64,000 nt of DNA, taken from assembly GCA_963970005.1 (NCBI GenBank), contig CAXAMN010005324.1:124001-188000 (forward strand), given 5' to 3'. The stretch is from Durusdinium trenchii (Eukaryota; Sar; Dinophyceae; Suessiales; Symbiodiniaceae). The position numbers and the translations under genes were made by a program. Positions 19,871-30,407 of the stretch are shown here, piece by piece (positions within the stretch are counted from its first letter, which is position 1; the number at the start of each line of letters is the position of its first letter). The notes below the pieces were generated by a model, which saw nothing but the letters and a program-made list of their open reading frames with translations, was not told the DNA's origin and searched no databases.

Positions 19871-22635
19871 GCAGTGGTAGATAGCCTGCAAATGAACTGG
19901 AAAACATTACGTCAAGAAGCCTCACTTGGCAGAAATCGGAAATCGTATTTACTCAAGAAACCCAAAGAAACCCTTCATCCCTCGCAGGTGATACTTCGGG
20001 TGACGCTGGGCCATTGGAGCGGGATACTGTGGAGAAGCTTGCCGCCGGAGTATTTTTGGTAGCAAGTGCACAATATTGGTGCAAGGATCACTCGATGCTT
20101 TGCCATTGACTCCTTTGGGAAAAAGTTATGATAGTAATGATGCATTCCAGTTCATTTGCTATCAAAGGCAACTAGCTTTCAATCGGCCGTCAGCAATGCC
20201 AAAGCTTCATATGCAGACTCTTGGTTGTTTCCTGAGTGTGTACAATTGTTTGCTCAAAGTTTCTGAGGAACACGTCCGATAATTTGTTGTGTTTGGTAGC
20301 CTAGGAATCAAAGGGGGCAACAACAGCCTGGACGCAAAGCATCGCAAGCCTGAGAAACAAAACTAATTGGGCGCGAGATTTCCTTAAGCAAACAAAGCTT
20401 CCATTGGATTTGCGACTGAACAGTTACCTTTTGCCTTCAAGTTGTCTTGTGTTTTATCACTGGTTCCCTCATTCAACAATATTACAGTGCAGTGGTACCC
20501 ACCACCCGACTAAGGAACCAACATATGTTCAGGTTGCTATTGAAGAAACGGACGGATCTCGGGGAGAGATGAGATTACCAATGCAGCTACCACATCGTGT
20601 TCTAGAGTACCTACTCACCTCGTGCAAGCTGGAGATGAGGGATGACTTGATACAAGCATGGTGGGATCATCTTGACTCAATCAATGATGTTTGGGCATCG
20701 TCGACGCGGGTTTATCGACGCGCAGTGGGTGAGACAGTTGTCCCGGTTGGCTTGTTTGGAGACGAGTGTGATATGTCCTTTCAAAACGCCCCCAACTCGG
20801 CCATTTACGGAGTTTTCCTCAATTTACCATTTTTCCGTCCAAAAAGCTCAAGAATGACAAGGTTTCTACTATTTTCGATCGAGTCCTCACGTGTTTGGAA
20901 AGCGGACCTGCGACAAACCTTCGACCCAGTCATGTCAGCCATTGTTTGGAGCATCAATCAAACTACGGAACGCGGATGCGCCGGGCGCAAATTCTTGTGC
21001 TCAGAGATACGCGGCGATCAAGTTTGGATTCGTGCACTGTTTACACATGCCTCATATTGGAAAGCAAATTCTGTTTGCTTCAGATGCCGAGCTACATCCA
21101 AACCTACCGACATGAACTACATGTTGTATTCGTCACCAACCGGATGGGAGACAACCCTCAGAACGACGGAACAATTTTTGATGGAAGAGCTGAAGCTTCC
21201 ATGGAGTGCCTTTGTTGTTCATTTGGTTTTGATGGCATGGTGGATTCTAAAATAAAACACCAAGTGGGGGTAGTCTTTGTTGTTGCCACACCACTGAACG
21301 AATTCGGAGTCCGATGGGCGATACACAACTGGTATGTGCGAACCCAGGCCCACTGACAGACTTGGCGTTCTTCGATGTGGATATTATCCAGCATTGTACA
21401 CTTCACGTCGTGAATTTGACCCTGTTGGCTATTTGCAACGGTTCATGTTTGCTACTTGGTGGTAAACTTAGCCAAATGCTGACTATTTTTTGTTGAACGC
21501 CAGTTTGCTGGTGGTTGCACTGGATGACCTCAGTCACTAAGGGCTATGTTTCTACATATGGGTGCCTTTGGGCAAATAGATCGAAGCGCAGGGGTCCCTG
21601 GCTACAAAGATGCGTGCCACCAAGCATTTCTAGATTTCTCGGCCTGGAGGAAATTACAGAAAATCGCCTGTAGTCAAAAAAAATTCAACTACTATGGGAT
21701 ATTCAATGAATCTTACGGGACCTTCCTGAATCTCAAGGGGTTCAACGCGAGAGTGGTGGGTGCTTGGCTCCTAGATGTGTGTGAACGCCTGGTGCGCTCT
21801 GATTGGCCTGTACCTGGAAGTCCTCGGACTTTAGGGAAACACGCAATTCATTTTTTGGGACGAGCGGCTCCACTTGTGTCATTGTGCTTTGAGCCTAGGC
21901 CTGAAGACCTGAATTATTTGAATTATTTCAGTTTTGTTTGAATGCAATACGACACTCACAAACTAACCACTGGTTGAATCGCTGGCAGCCGCCGGTTCCT
22001 AGTAAGGAGTGGGATCAACAGATATTTCTGTCTAAGCGAGAGAGCATCAAGAATTTTGCAGCTCGGCGATTTTGCTATTATATCACTAAAACTCGAGAAA
22101 CCCGGTAAACACTGTAAGTTCTGTGGCCTGGATTCAGGTCCCCTTCTCAAGCTCATGACATTGAGCAATCTGGGAGGTCTTTCCTGATAGCATATCGGGA
22201 GCTGAATATTTTGAGTGTGAGGCCGTGTGATTGGTGCTGTTCCACTTTGTTTTTCACCCTTCTACTTCGCAGGAAAGGAGAACTTACCTGGGTGGTTACT
22301 CCAAAGTGGCATGCATCTTGGAAGGTACATTCCTGGGGTGCCCCATTGGGGTTCTCACTGTTCAAATCTTGAACGGGTGGTTGTGAGTTTTGTCCTTTGG
22401 GGTTCTGGACTTGGAATTTGGCAGAGCTAAGGGTTTCAGCCACATCCTCCGTGAGGGGATCAAACAAAGGAGACCCATAGCTGCAAGAACATATAACTCC
22501 TCTGGCTTTTTTCCCACACACAACCCGGGACAGCACTAAGGACTTAATGCGCGATTTCACCACACATTTTGTGACGAGGATGCCATGGCCCTTCTTAAAG
22601 GCATGAATATTGAATTTTTTCCGTTCCAAATCTGA
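19871..22635 (+). CDS. Transposase-like multi-exon unit
   Basis: Exon frames: about 19871-20110 (NELENITSRSLTWQKSEIVF, then GPLERDTVEKLAAGVF); 20308-20420 (ESKGATTAWTQSIASLRNKT, then WARDFLKQTKLPLD); about 20475-21190 (VGLFGDECDMSFQNAPNSAI, GVFLNLPFFRPKSSRMTRFL, CSEIRGDQVWIRALFTHASY, NSVCFRCRATSKP); about 21340-21465 (GPLTDLAFFDVDIIQHCTLH); about 21590-21900 (KFNYYGIFNESYGTFLNLKG, then FNARVVGAWLLDVCERL); and 22540-22635 (NARFHHTFCDEDAMALLKGM, then stop). I recognise this from memory as a very abundant dinoflagellate protein family with a transposase-like layout: spaced Asp/Glu, C-x2-C, and an HC..H.VN block. Assignment to a named superfamily was not possible. Confidence 0.6.
20475..21465 (+). 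CDS. Core exons of the transposase-like unit
   Basis: The frame is open from about 20475 to past 21190. Landmarks in order are EETDGSRGEMRLPMQLPHRV, VVPVGLFGDECD, GVFLNLPFFRPKSSRMTRFL, LFSIESSRVWKADLRQTFDP, CSEIRGDQVWIRALFTHASY and CFRCRATSKPTDMNYMLYSS. The exon ends near LRTTEQFLMEEL. The next frame (about 21340) reads PGPLTDLAFFDVDIIQHCTL and ends near ICNGSCLL. Candidate acidic residues (GDE, IES, FDVD) and the C-x2-C pair would suit a DDE-type fold with a zinc knuckle, but no alignment was made. Confidence 0.55.
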
Positions 22636-23551
22636 ACAATGTTCTTCTTGCAGAACTCTGGAACATTCAACTGTCCGTGGTCAGGATGGGCTAGAAGAGC
22701 GAATCCAATTGGGGGGCGAGAACGTGGAGTGATGCTCCGTGCACGATTGCGGTTTAAATCTTTAAGTTGGCGAATCCCAGATCTGCAACGCAGCCTTCAG
22801 AACAAATAAAAAGAAAGCTGACTTGGGTGGAAAACCCTGAGTTGAAGAAAACATGCTGGTGGTGAAGAGCGTGATTGGAGCGTGAAATAGCGTGAACGCG
22901 TGAAGACCATGTTTAACTTCCATGTATGAGTTAAACTTAGCCGTTGGAAGGCTAGGGTCTGGGTAATCTTGCCTTTTAGCTCTTGTATAACTCTACCCCG
23001 CCCAGCCGAAGAACATCTTCACTGTTCGAACATGAGGCGATTTCGCTGATTTCTTCTCTGTCCTGGTAGCTTCTGTCAAGATCTACGAAACAAACTTGCT
23101 CTCGCCTGTCAGCTGTCTCTGGTATCTCAAACCTTTAAGTCAGCGGCGACATCGAAGATTGATTCAAACGGACCTGGTTTCTCCTCAAGGGGCTTGGTTG
23201 TTTTTTTTGATTGGACTGAAACCCTTCTGACCTATGTTGAACTAAATATATAACAATATATATACAGTAATATATAACATTGATTTAAAGCCCCATGACT
23301 CGATGACTATCGCAAAAGCGTCTTCAAACGAGGCAATGGATCCTCCAACTGGGAGACACGTAGCAACAGTAGCGCTGAGTGCTCTCCTGTCTGATAAGCT
23401 AAACAAATACAGTATTCAGAACAAGACGAGAGAAAAACAACGACATCGTGTTGTGATGAAGCAAAAGAAGGACATAGAAAAAACATGACAAAACAAAACG
23501 ATACAAGGAGAAACAAGGACTTAACACCTGCTCCTTGTCCTTCCTTTCATG
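22636..23551. other. Convergent intergenic region
   Basis: This lies between the end of the plus-strand transposase-like unit and the stop of the minus-strand gene at 23552. It contains a CGTGAA-type repeat patch (22870-22930), a TA-rich stretch (23243-23280) and no credible gene. It must hold both 3' ends. No polyadenylation signal could be assigned. Confidence 0.5.
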
Positions 23552-23692
23552 TCATGCCCCTCTGCTGCCCCAAAACAACTCCGCCAAACCCATAAGCACA
23601 TCGCCTAGCTCAGGCAGCTCAGGCAGTGGCGGGGCTGGAGGTGAAGCCGGCGCAGGGCTTTCCTGGTGAACGACTGGGTCGCATGGAAACAC
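23552..23692 (-). CDS. Last exon: Pro-rich tail with stop
   Basis: The acceptor is GTCGCAG|GTGTTTC at 23692. The exon encodes VFPCDPVVHQESPAPASPPA, PPLPELPELGDVLMGLAELF and WGSRGA before TGA at 23554-23552. It is a short Pro-rich segment followed by one helix. Confidence 0.6.
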   Translation of the reverse strand: MFPCDPVVHQESPAPASPPAPPLPELPELGDVLMGLAELFWGSRGA

Positions 23693-26600
23693 CTGCGACT
23701 CGAAACACAACAAAACACTGGTAAAAACTTGGGACAAAACCGTTTAAATAGCGGTGTTCTGTGTGCATCAACAGTATCAACACATCACAAAGTGTTCAGT
23801 GCGAGCACAAGGCCTTTTATGTTAGTGAGCACTCTGAAGTATGGGCATTCATCACTATGCAACACCTCTTTTAGTGTAGCAAGGTGTAGTCATTGTGTGA
23901 ACACTGCTAGGTGGAGAGCCTCCAGCCACGTGGTCGACCAAAGATTCAGATTATCCACTTGGTCGACCAAGGTACGTCAGTACGTAGTACGTACTTTCCT
24001 GCAGGAAAAGCCACAAGAACTTCGAACTTTTCTGGGTCGCGAGGTAGAACCAAACGCGAGGTTTTCAGAGTTTATTCGGTGTTGCAGTTCTTCAAGGCAT
24101 ACCAACAGGGGATGTATTCAATAATTTTGGGGACTTGGAAAGTGTTCAAAACTTGCTTCCTTTCGTCTATAAACCCAGAAATCCATCAACCATCATCAAC
24201 CCCAAGTTGCGATTGGTGTTCTTGAAAGTGGGACGCACAATCTGCACATTCCTGCACCCAACCCAATGATGCTCTCGTGCACGAAACAAGACACAGGGCA
24301 CCTCGACAGGCGTCTGGAAGTTGACATCCACATGCGACACGGACAACGAGGCTCCTGAGGCGCGCAGCTCCGCCGCGACCCGCGGCGATGGGAAGGCCGG
24401 AGAGGCGAAAACTGCCAGGACCCAGGACCCATTTCCAAAGGGGTGCACTTCAGACCTATAGCTGTGAGCCTTTGGAACTAGATCAAAATCTCCAAAGAAT
24501 CGCACTATAGCAGCTGATAGCACTTCCACTTCGGAGAAAAGGCACCAGAATCGATAGATACAGTACCATCCTCAAAAACGACCTGGAGATAGCACCGTTC
24601 TTTGTGAGAAATCCTGCCTTTCTTGACCTCTGAGGACTGGTGTAGAATCTCCAGTAGAACGCCCAGACACTGGTCAACGCTGGACGGACCTGGTGAGAAT
24701 TCACCGCCCTCAATCAGCTGTCCACATTGGGATCCGCCCCCAAAAAAAACGACAACAAGAGAACCAAGAAGCTATACTTGTAGCAAGAAGCTATTAGTAG
24801 CTCCTGGCATTACTACTAGTAGCAACAGCAAGAGAACCAGAAGACCCAGGCAGCCGCCCGGTGCGTTCGTTGGGAGCTTGATGTCACAAACTGTCGTGGT
24901 TCATCGACATTGGATTTGGAGGGCGGATTTGATGTCACAAGTTCACTCAGATCCAACTTTTACATATATTGCTTCTATATATATATATGTCTTGAACAAT
25001 CTTGCACATATGTGTCCCCAAAAAGTGTTCGATGTGTTGAAAATTGCTCGCTTCTCATATTTCCGCTCGACTTCAAAAAAACATATACGAAAGACATGTT
25101 GATCAGAAAATAGTGCTGGTTGGAAGTTCCAGGATGATTCCATCCTGATTCCATCATATTCTATAATCTTCAATTGTTGTGTTATCCTCCAAGGATTCCA
25201 GTCGATGGTGCAGGTTAATTACTTAGGGGCCTGAGATAGGAAGTATATTGGAGTCTTACGAGGAGGGGTACCACACACACTTCATATTCCAGATGGATCA
25301 AATCCGAGTCCAGTGGTCTACACACATATTAATGTATATATACTCTCTCTCTATACATATATATGATTATATATGTATGTGCAATCCATTGCAATCCTCT
25401 GGATTGTTCAAGACAGGACTTCCATCATTCCCATATTGCAGGAACAAAAACTTGCTCATCCACAGGGATGCCTGAAAGTCACACGCAGGTCTTTGACAAG
25501 AGGCGTTGTGTAGACTTTCTTCTCAGAGCCTGAACACATGTTGCACTGTCATCTGCCATTCTATTGATATATGTCGAGCATTTTGTGTGATGCTTTTGTT
25601 TGACGAAGGAGTGCCCTCATCTGCGACGATTGTGCAAGGATCCAGCTTCAGAATATGAAAAGAACAAAAACAGCGACATGTGTAACATGTCGTGGTCCAA
25701 GAGATGCTCGCAGTGTTGGAGTGCTCTGCTCTAAACCGATGGAATTGAAACATGGATTTCAATTTCTGATCATGGCATGGGAGAAGACCTGGAGCCTCTT
25801 CCGCTTTGTCACCCGCCATCGACTTGGAAACGTGGGGTGCCAACCGGTTGGCTCCGCCTGTGGTGGCTTCCATTTCGGCTTCTCCTGGCAGTGATGAATG
25901 GTCTGACGCCTGCACTTCGAAGGACCAATCTGTGACACAAAACTGGAACTGAACAGGAAGGAGGGAAGGCGTTTTTTCATAGCTGGGCAGGTTTGAGGTG
26001 GGTTTGGAGGGTCAAAGTACCTTGCGATGTAGCTTCTGGATGTATAGGTCAAATTCCAAAAGTCATCACATGTTTGTTTTGTTTCATTCATGTCTTTGGG
26101 TAGTGGCCATACACCCCCACAAAAGGCAACATCTCAGGCAAACACCTTTTCTGAGGTATGTACAGCAACCGCAGTGAAAGAGCAAACAAGGGGTCAGTGG
26201 AGTGATTTGGATTCAAATATTCTAAAGTAAATGTCTGAACCCCTTGCTATCATCAGCTTCTACAGGTTCAAGGATCTCAGGAACATGTGACAACCCAAGC
26301 CTATTTGTAGCTCGTTCGCCGGCCTTTCGAACGTACTGCACCCGCTTGCTGGGGCAACTTGCCTGGAAACAATGGCAAGAACGGCAACGGAACTCGCGTT
26401 CTGTACTCGCGATCGGTCAACACTCACATATTAGTACTGTTTTGTGTAAGGTGTTTTGACCGACCCCACTCCTCAACTGATGTTTTGATGTCTGGCACTT
26501 ATGACTCTCTGAAAGTGTCTCAGCAACTATGACTCTCTGAAGCATGAGTGATTAGTCAGAATTCTTGCCTGATATTTGATGATATTCAAAAAAAGAACGC

Positions 26601-27663
26601 AGAACCGAAGTGTCTTCTCAAATTGTGCGGGAGTCTGTTCTGGCTCCCAGTCGCAGTGCGTTCGAACGAAGGTTTCTTCTTCGCAACCAGTTCCAGCTTG
26701 AAAGCAGCTGCAGGGGGATTCAACATGGTGATAGAAACACCCAGGTCGCACCAGAGGCAACTCGCACCACAGGTCGTGAGTTTCTCCCGCGAGACATCGA
26801 CTTCTAAGCTATATTGACCGCCCAAAAAGGTTCAGTTCGTAATCACTGGTGATATCAGTGGTATCAAATTAGAGTACCTTTGGAACTTGACCACCATTCA
26901 TCATATATGAGGGGGTACGTTCGTTCGCCACCAAAAAAAGGCCAGCCCATCCTTCCCCACTTCGGCCATCCCCCGCTCTTCTTTCCGCCTCCACCAGCAC
27001 TTGGTGGAAGCCCAAGCGTTGCAGGGCCTCTGCGCGTATCCCCGGGTCGATGGACTCCTGGGACCAGGCGCGGACCCGCGGACCGGTCGGTGGAGGGGGA
27101 AGATTTGAAGATGGAGGCGGTGAGCTTGGAGCCTTGGAGCCCCCCCCAAGCGAAAGAATTGGAACAGATATATTGGAACATATTGGAACTATCCCAACAG
27201 GTTGAGTTGATGAGGTTCTCTTCGAATCTGTCGAGTATCTGGGAGGGTGATATGGGGAGGTGGAAGGATATGGTTCACGTCAGATGTGCCTTCTCTTCTT
27301 CCCAATCGGTCCCCAGCCGGGGCACCCTGTCTCTGTTTTGAGACACCTGCCCTGTCTCGGCTGGTCTTGAACTCCACATGGCCCCTCTGCTCATGACTCC
27401 CTGGATCAGTCTGCTCCAAGGCACCATGAAGGCTTGTAGTTTGAGCAGATTCTCTGGCTTCCTCGCCTGGCACGGACGAACCACCGACTCGCCGGACGAC
27501 CTTAAGGTCGGGCGGCGCAAGCGGGTCGGCCGCAAGGAGTACCAAGAGGATCTCTGACGTTTCTCTCTTTGCGATCCTTTTCGTCTGCGCCCTGTCGAAA
27601 GGACGCGGATTCGTCTGTCGTCTGTCCTCTGTCCGGTCGCCGCCGAGTGATGTGCTCTGACAT
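23552..27663 (-). CDS. Multi-exon gene of unknown function
   Basis: Exon frames in order: ATG at 27663 (MSEHITRRRPDRGQTTDESA); 27466-27279 (EEARESAQTTSLHGALEQTD, donor GTGAAC); 27132-26878 (GIRAEALQRLGFHQVLVEAE, donor GTACTC); 26808-26599 (LAGETHDLWCELPLVRPGCF, then EEETFVRTHCDWEPEQTPAQ); 26362-26243 (SKRVQYVRKAGERATNRLGL, then VPEILEPVEADDSK); 25929-25737 (DWSFEVQASDHSSLPGEAEM); 24689-24525; 24477-24220; and last 23692-23552 with TGA. Four consecutive introns fit GT-AG and phase. The 26808-26599 exon is exactly 70 codons. No family was recognised. There is a Cys-rich patch (CSCFQAGTGC) in the fourth exon. The first exon and its join are the least certain. Confidence 0.55.
24220..24689 (-). 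CDS. Two exons of the unknown-function gene
   Basis: Exon 24689 to about 24525 encodes SSVDQCLGVLLEILHQSSEV, HKERCYLQVVFEDGTVSIDS and GAFSPKWK. The exon from 24477 encodes VPKAHSYRSEVHPFGNGSWV, FASPAFPSPRVAAELRASGA, SHVDVNFQTPVEVPCVLFRA and REHHWVGCRNVQIVRPTF. The only join that keeps both frames uses a GC donor (GAAGT|GCTATC). The protein looks folded and rich in beta strands, but I cannot name it. Confidence 0.55.
26878..27132 (-). CDS. Exon: Pro-rich linker plus helical segment
   Basis: 85 codons, phase 0 at both ends. The acceptor is CCAAG|GCTCC and the donor CCAAAG|GTACTC. It encodes APSSPPPSSNLPPPPTGPRV, ESIDPGIRAEALQRLGFHQV and ERRAGDGRSGEGWAGLFLVA, ending GGQVPK. The other two frames on this strand are also open over much of the exon, but only this one has amino-acid composition typical of a protein together with clean splice phase. 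No domain was recognised. Confidence 0.65.
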
Positions 27664-28190
27664 GAAAAGCACGACGAGTATAAGACCGCCTACAATTTAA
27701 ACAACTATAGGGTCTCTTTGAAGAGTCACTGGCCTTACCAGGTTGTTGCAGCTTTCCTCAATACATCATGAGTTCAGTTCTTTCTCCAGTCTGGCAAGGC
27801 CCAACTCCTCACAGAATAGGTCTAGATGTCAAAAGAAAGCAAACTGCACTAAAGTTCCAAAGCGTACGCACCTGGCTCTGTAAGAAAAATAAGCCTCAGC
27901 TTAACACCTCGGAAATCACCCCAGGGTCGGAACCAATCCTCAGCTAAATGCTAAGTCACCAGGACCATCCGACCATCTGATCTGGCTGGACTACCCTCCA
28001 GCACGTTCCGGGATCTCCAGACAGGACACCCAGACAGGATGGTCCAGGCATATGGTACCCCCCCGCCCAAAGATCTACCTTTTTCATGTTGCACATATGT
28101 TTGTAAATTGTAAAATTGAATATATACAAACAGAGACTCAGAGAGTTACCCGGACCACACCCCAGCCTTAACCTCAGGTGATGAAAATGA
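27664..28190. other. Intergenic sequence with a small inverted-repeat element
   Basis: No gene was seen. It contains one copy of the GGACCATCC inverted-repeat element (27959-28048). It lies between the first exon of the unknown-function gene and the AT-rich island. Confidence 0.5.
27959..28048. mobile_element. GGACCATCC-family inverted-repeat element
   Basis: It starts CCAGGACCATCC and ends GGATGGTCCAGG; inside are TCCGGGATCTCCAGACAGGA and CACCCAGACA. It matches the copy at 36777-36869 in the opposite direction over much of its length. Confidence 0.65.
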
Positions 28191-28307
28191 ATCATATGAA
28201 TATATATATATATATTTATATTTATTTAAACAACATATAAATAAATAGAGTAGTCTCCATACGCAATAAGGTAGGCTCACTGCGTCATTTTACTAAATTT
28301 ATTGTTC

Positions 28308-28763
28308 ATGTGTTTTCTTATGACAAACTGCCAAAACCAAAAAAAACAAAAAACTCTGAGGAGAATCTTTGGTTTCAGCCTGAAAGATGTTGTTTTGGGT
28401 GTTCATTGAGTGATTCATAGAAAAACCAAAAACACACAAGTTGTTTTTTTGTTTTTTGCTTTGGTCTATACAATCACCAATGCACCAATAACAAAAAAAC
28501 ACAATGTTTTTGGGTTTTCGTATATGTTTTATCGAGAAAAAACACAATTGTGTTTTTGTTTTTTGTTCATTGGTGATTGTATAGACCAAAGCAAAAACAA
28601 ACAAAACTTTTGTTTTTTGGTTTTTCCATGAATGAAACAAAAAAAACAAAAACCTCGATGAAAACCAAGAAAAACATCCTTCAGGCTGAAACCAAAGATT
28701 CTCCTCAGAGTTATTGTTGTTTTTTTTGTTTTGGTTTTGGCAGTCTATGAGAAGAAAACACAT
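28308..28763. mobile_element. Long near-perfect palindrome (foldback/MITE-like)
   Basis: The left outer arm has CTGAGGAGAATCTTTGGTTT at 28355-28374 and continues to CAGCCTGAA. Its reverse complement is at 28680-28709. Ends ATGTGTTTTCTT and AAGAAAACACAT pair at 28309-28320 and 28752-28763. Inner arms TTTGGTCTATACAATCACCA (28460-28479) and TGGTGATTGTATAGACCAAA (28572-28591) are exact reverse complements. The whole is therefore one hairpin of about 225 bp per arm with little loop. No open frame of a transposase is present. A transcript would fold into long double-stranded RNA. Confidence 0.85.
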
Positions 28764-29533
28764 ACACAAAAGGTAGAGCGACACATATGGACTCACGATT
28801 CAAGACTGCTGGAAAAACGTTTTCTAGGCATCTTGAGTCCAAACATGTTGAGGCGTCCTTTTCCAGCAACCCATAGTTAACAACACCTATCAACTTCCAT
28901 TTTGCATATGTCCTCTTCTTGATTATCAGATATGTTTGTGTTCACCAACTGATTCTGAATACCTCTGTAATTAATAAATATTGTCAGTTTTACTGGGTTC
29001 TTTGCATGCCAGTATCTTGGCTCTTCTCATAAAATTGTCTCGTATTGCCTGGTAGATCACATTATAGCTTTGTTGAATAACATGACACTATTTGCCAATA
29101 AATATTCTCTGCATACAAGAAAGTACACTTGGTCAACGTATCACAATCGACCACATGTTTATATGACTTCCATGTATCAAACTGACAATGTTCATTGTTT
29201 ATAGTGTGTGTAAAGGCTCTGGTAATACTAATTTCAGTGATTGCCTTAGGGACCTTTTCAATTGGATATATCATACCTTATGATTCCACAGTTGATTAAA
29301 GTCTTTAAGATCAGCGTCTTAATTGAATAGTATAACTTTGGAATTGAGTTAAATACCTCCTTGTTGAAGCTATACATTGCTAGGTTCATATTGTTATAAG
29401 TGTCTTCATCCTCAACTGTAATGCAACCCTCAACTGAAGTTCTGTAGAACTGGCTTCTGTGTTTGGATTGTATATTTGACTTTGTTCAACTTTTGGTTCA
29501 GTTCAGTTATAACTTATGTTTTGGTATAAACAC

Positions 29534-29719
29534 TTATGTTTGGTTTTGACATGTTAAAGTCAATATATAATACCTGTTCCATTTCCTTAATGGATACCCC
29601 CTTTCAGTCAACTCATCTCTTCCCATAATTTCACATGTTTTTCGTATCAAACACATTTTTCTAGTTGTCCCACTCATAAGAGCAGTGTCATAAAATTCAT
29701 TAATGCATTCCTCGAGCAT
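29534..29719 (-). CDS. AT-rich open frame, possibly an exon
   Basis: The frame carries ECINEFYDTALMSGTTRKMC, LIRKTCEIMGRDELTERGYP and LRKWNRY. It looks protein-like and uses A/T-ending codons, unlike the genes elsewhere in the window. It lies in the AT-rich island with two other protein-like frames on the same strand. No family was recognised, and it could be a decayed fragment. Confidence 0.3.
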   Translation of the reverse strand: MLEECINEFYDTALMSGTTRKMCLIRKTCEIMGRDELTERGYPLRKWNRYYILTLTCQNQT

Positions 29720-29997
29720 ACATTATCTATGTGTTATTACCTTTTTCAATGTCTATCAAATTGTGTCAGCATCTTCTTGGTGTATTTGTATAATACAGAT
29801 ATCTACATTAGCTGCATCTGTCAAATTGCCATTCAATACATTCATTCCTTTACCGTTCTTCTAGATTTTCTCTACTGACTCTGATTTTGATACAGCTTAA
29901 GTTGTCATAACACATTGTCAAGTCCTTCAACTAAATCAAACTTTATTTATCATCCCTAAGCAATTGAGAGTTTTGTCAAATAAAGCTTTGGTATGTC

Positions 29998-30153
29998 TTA
30001 TGCATGTTCCCTTTTGAAAGTTCTCTTGCGTATAAGATCCTTAGGAAAATCTGTCACATTTATATGTTGAAGGCTGACAGTGAAGTCATAAACTCCTTGA
30101 TGTGTAAAGGTTGGTTTTTGTTTGATACCAAGCTCTTTGAAGTGCTTGTAGAT
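29998..30153 (-). CDS. AT-rich open frame, possibly an exon
   Basis: After the acceptor-like GATAG the frame reads IYKHFKELGIKQKPTFTHQG, VYDFTVSLQHINVTDFPKDL and IRKRTFKREHA, then TAA at 30000-29998. The sequence past the TAA still reads like protein (DIPKLYLTKLSIA). It could be an intron-free fragment with a nonsense mutation, an exon with an unrecognised donor, or DNA using another genetic code. No family was recognised. Confidence 0.3.
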   Translation of the reverse strand: MYKHFKELGIKQKPTFTHQGVYDFTVSLQHINVTDFPKDLIRKRTFKREHA

Positions 30154-30407
30154 CTATCTATACTATTGACTTAGACATGCATGCGGGAGGCAAAAATGGT
30201 AGATCTTTGGGGGGTAGCATTTTTATATATATAATTACACATATATATATATTGAGCGAAGCTGTGCATCATGTGCCAAAACTCCCAAACAACAACTATG
30301 TCATTGTGTGCTTAGTACACTGCCACTTTCTTGGGCAGGCCCCACAGTGCTGTCAACTTCAAAAACTCACCCCCCGGGTGTTCCTGAAAAACAAGGACTA
30401 ACCTCTA

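Larger units (their letters stand above)
28190..30260. other. AT-rich island bounded by TA tracts
   Basis: The stretch is far richer in A+T than its surroundings: two sampled 60-base lines (29521 and 29761) have 28 % and 33 % G+C. It begins and ends near (TA)n tracts at 28197-28216 and 30222-30253. It contains the long palindrome at 28308-28763 and, at 29.0-30.15 kb, protein-like frames on the minus strand. It may be an inserted element or foreign DNA. Its identity is unknown. Confidence 0.6.
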
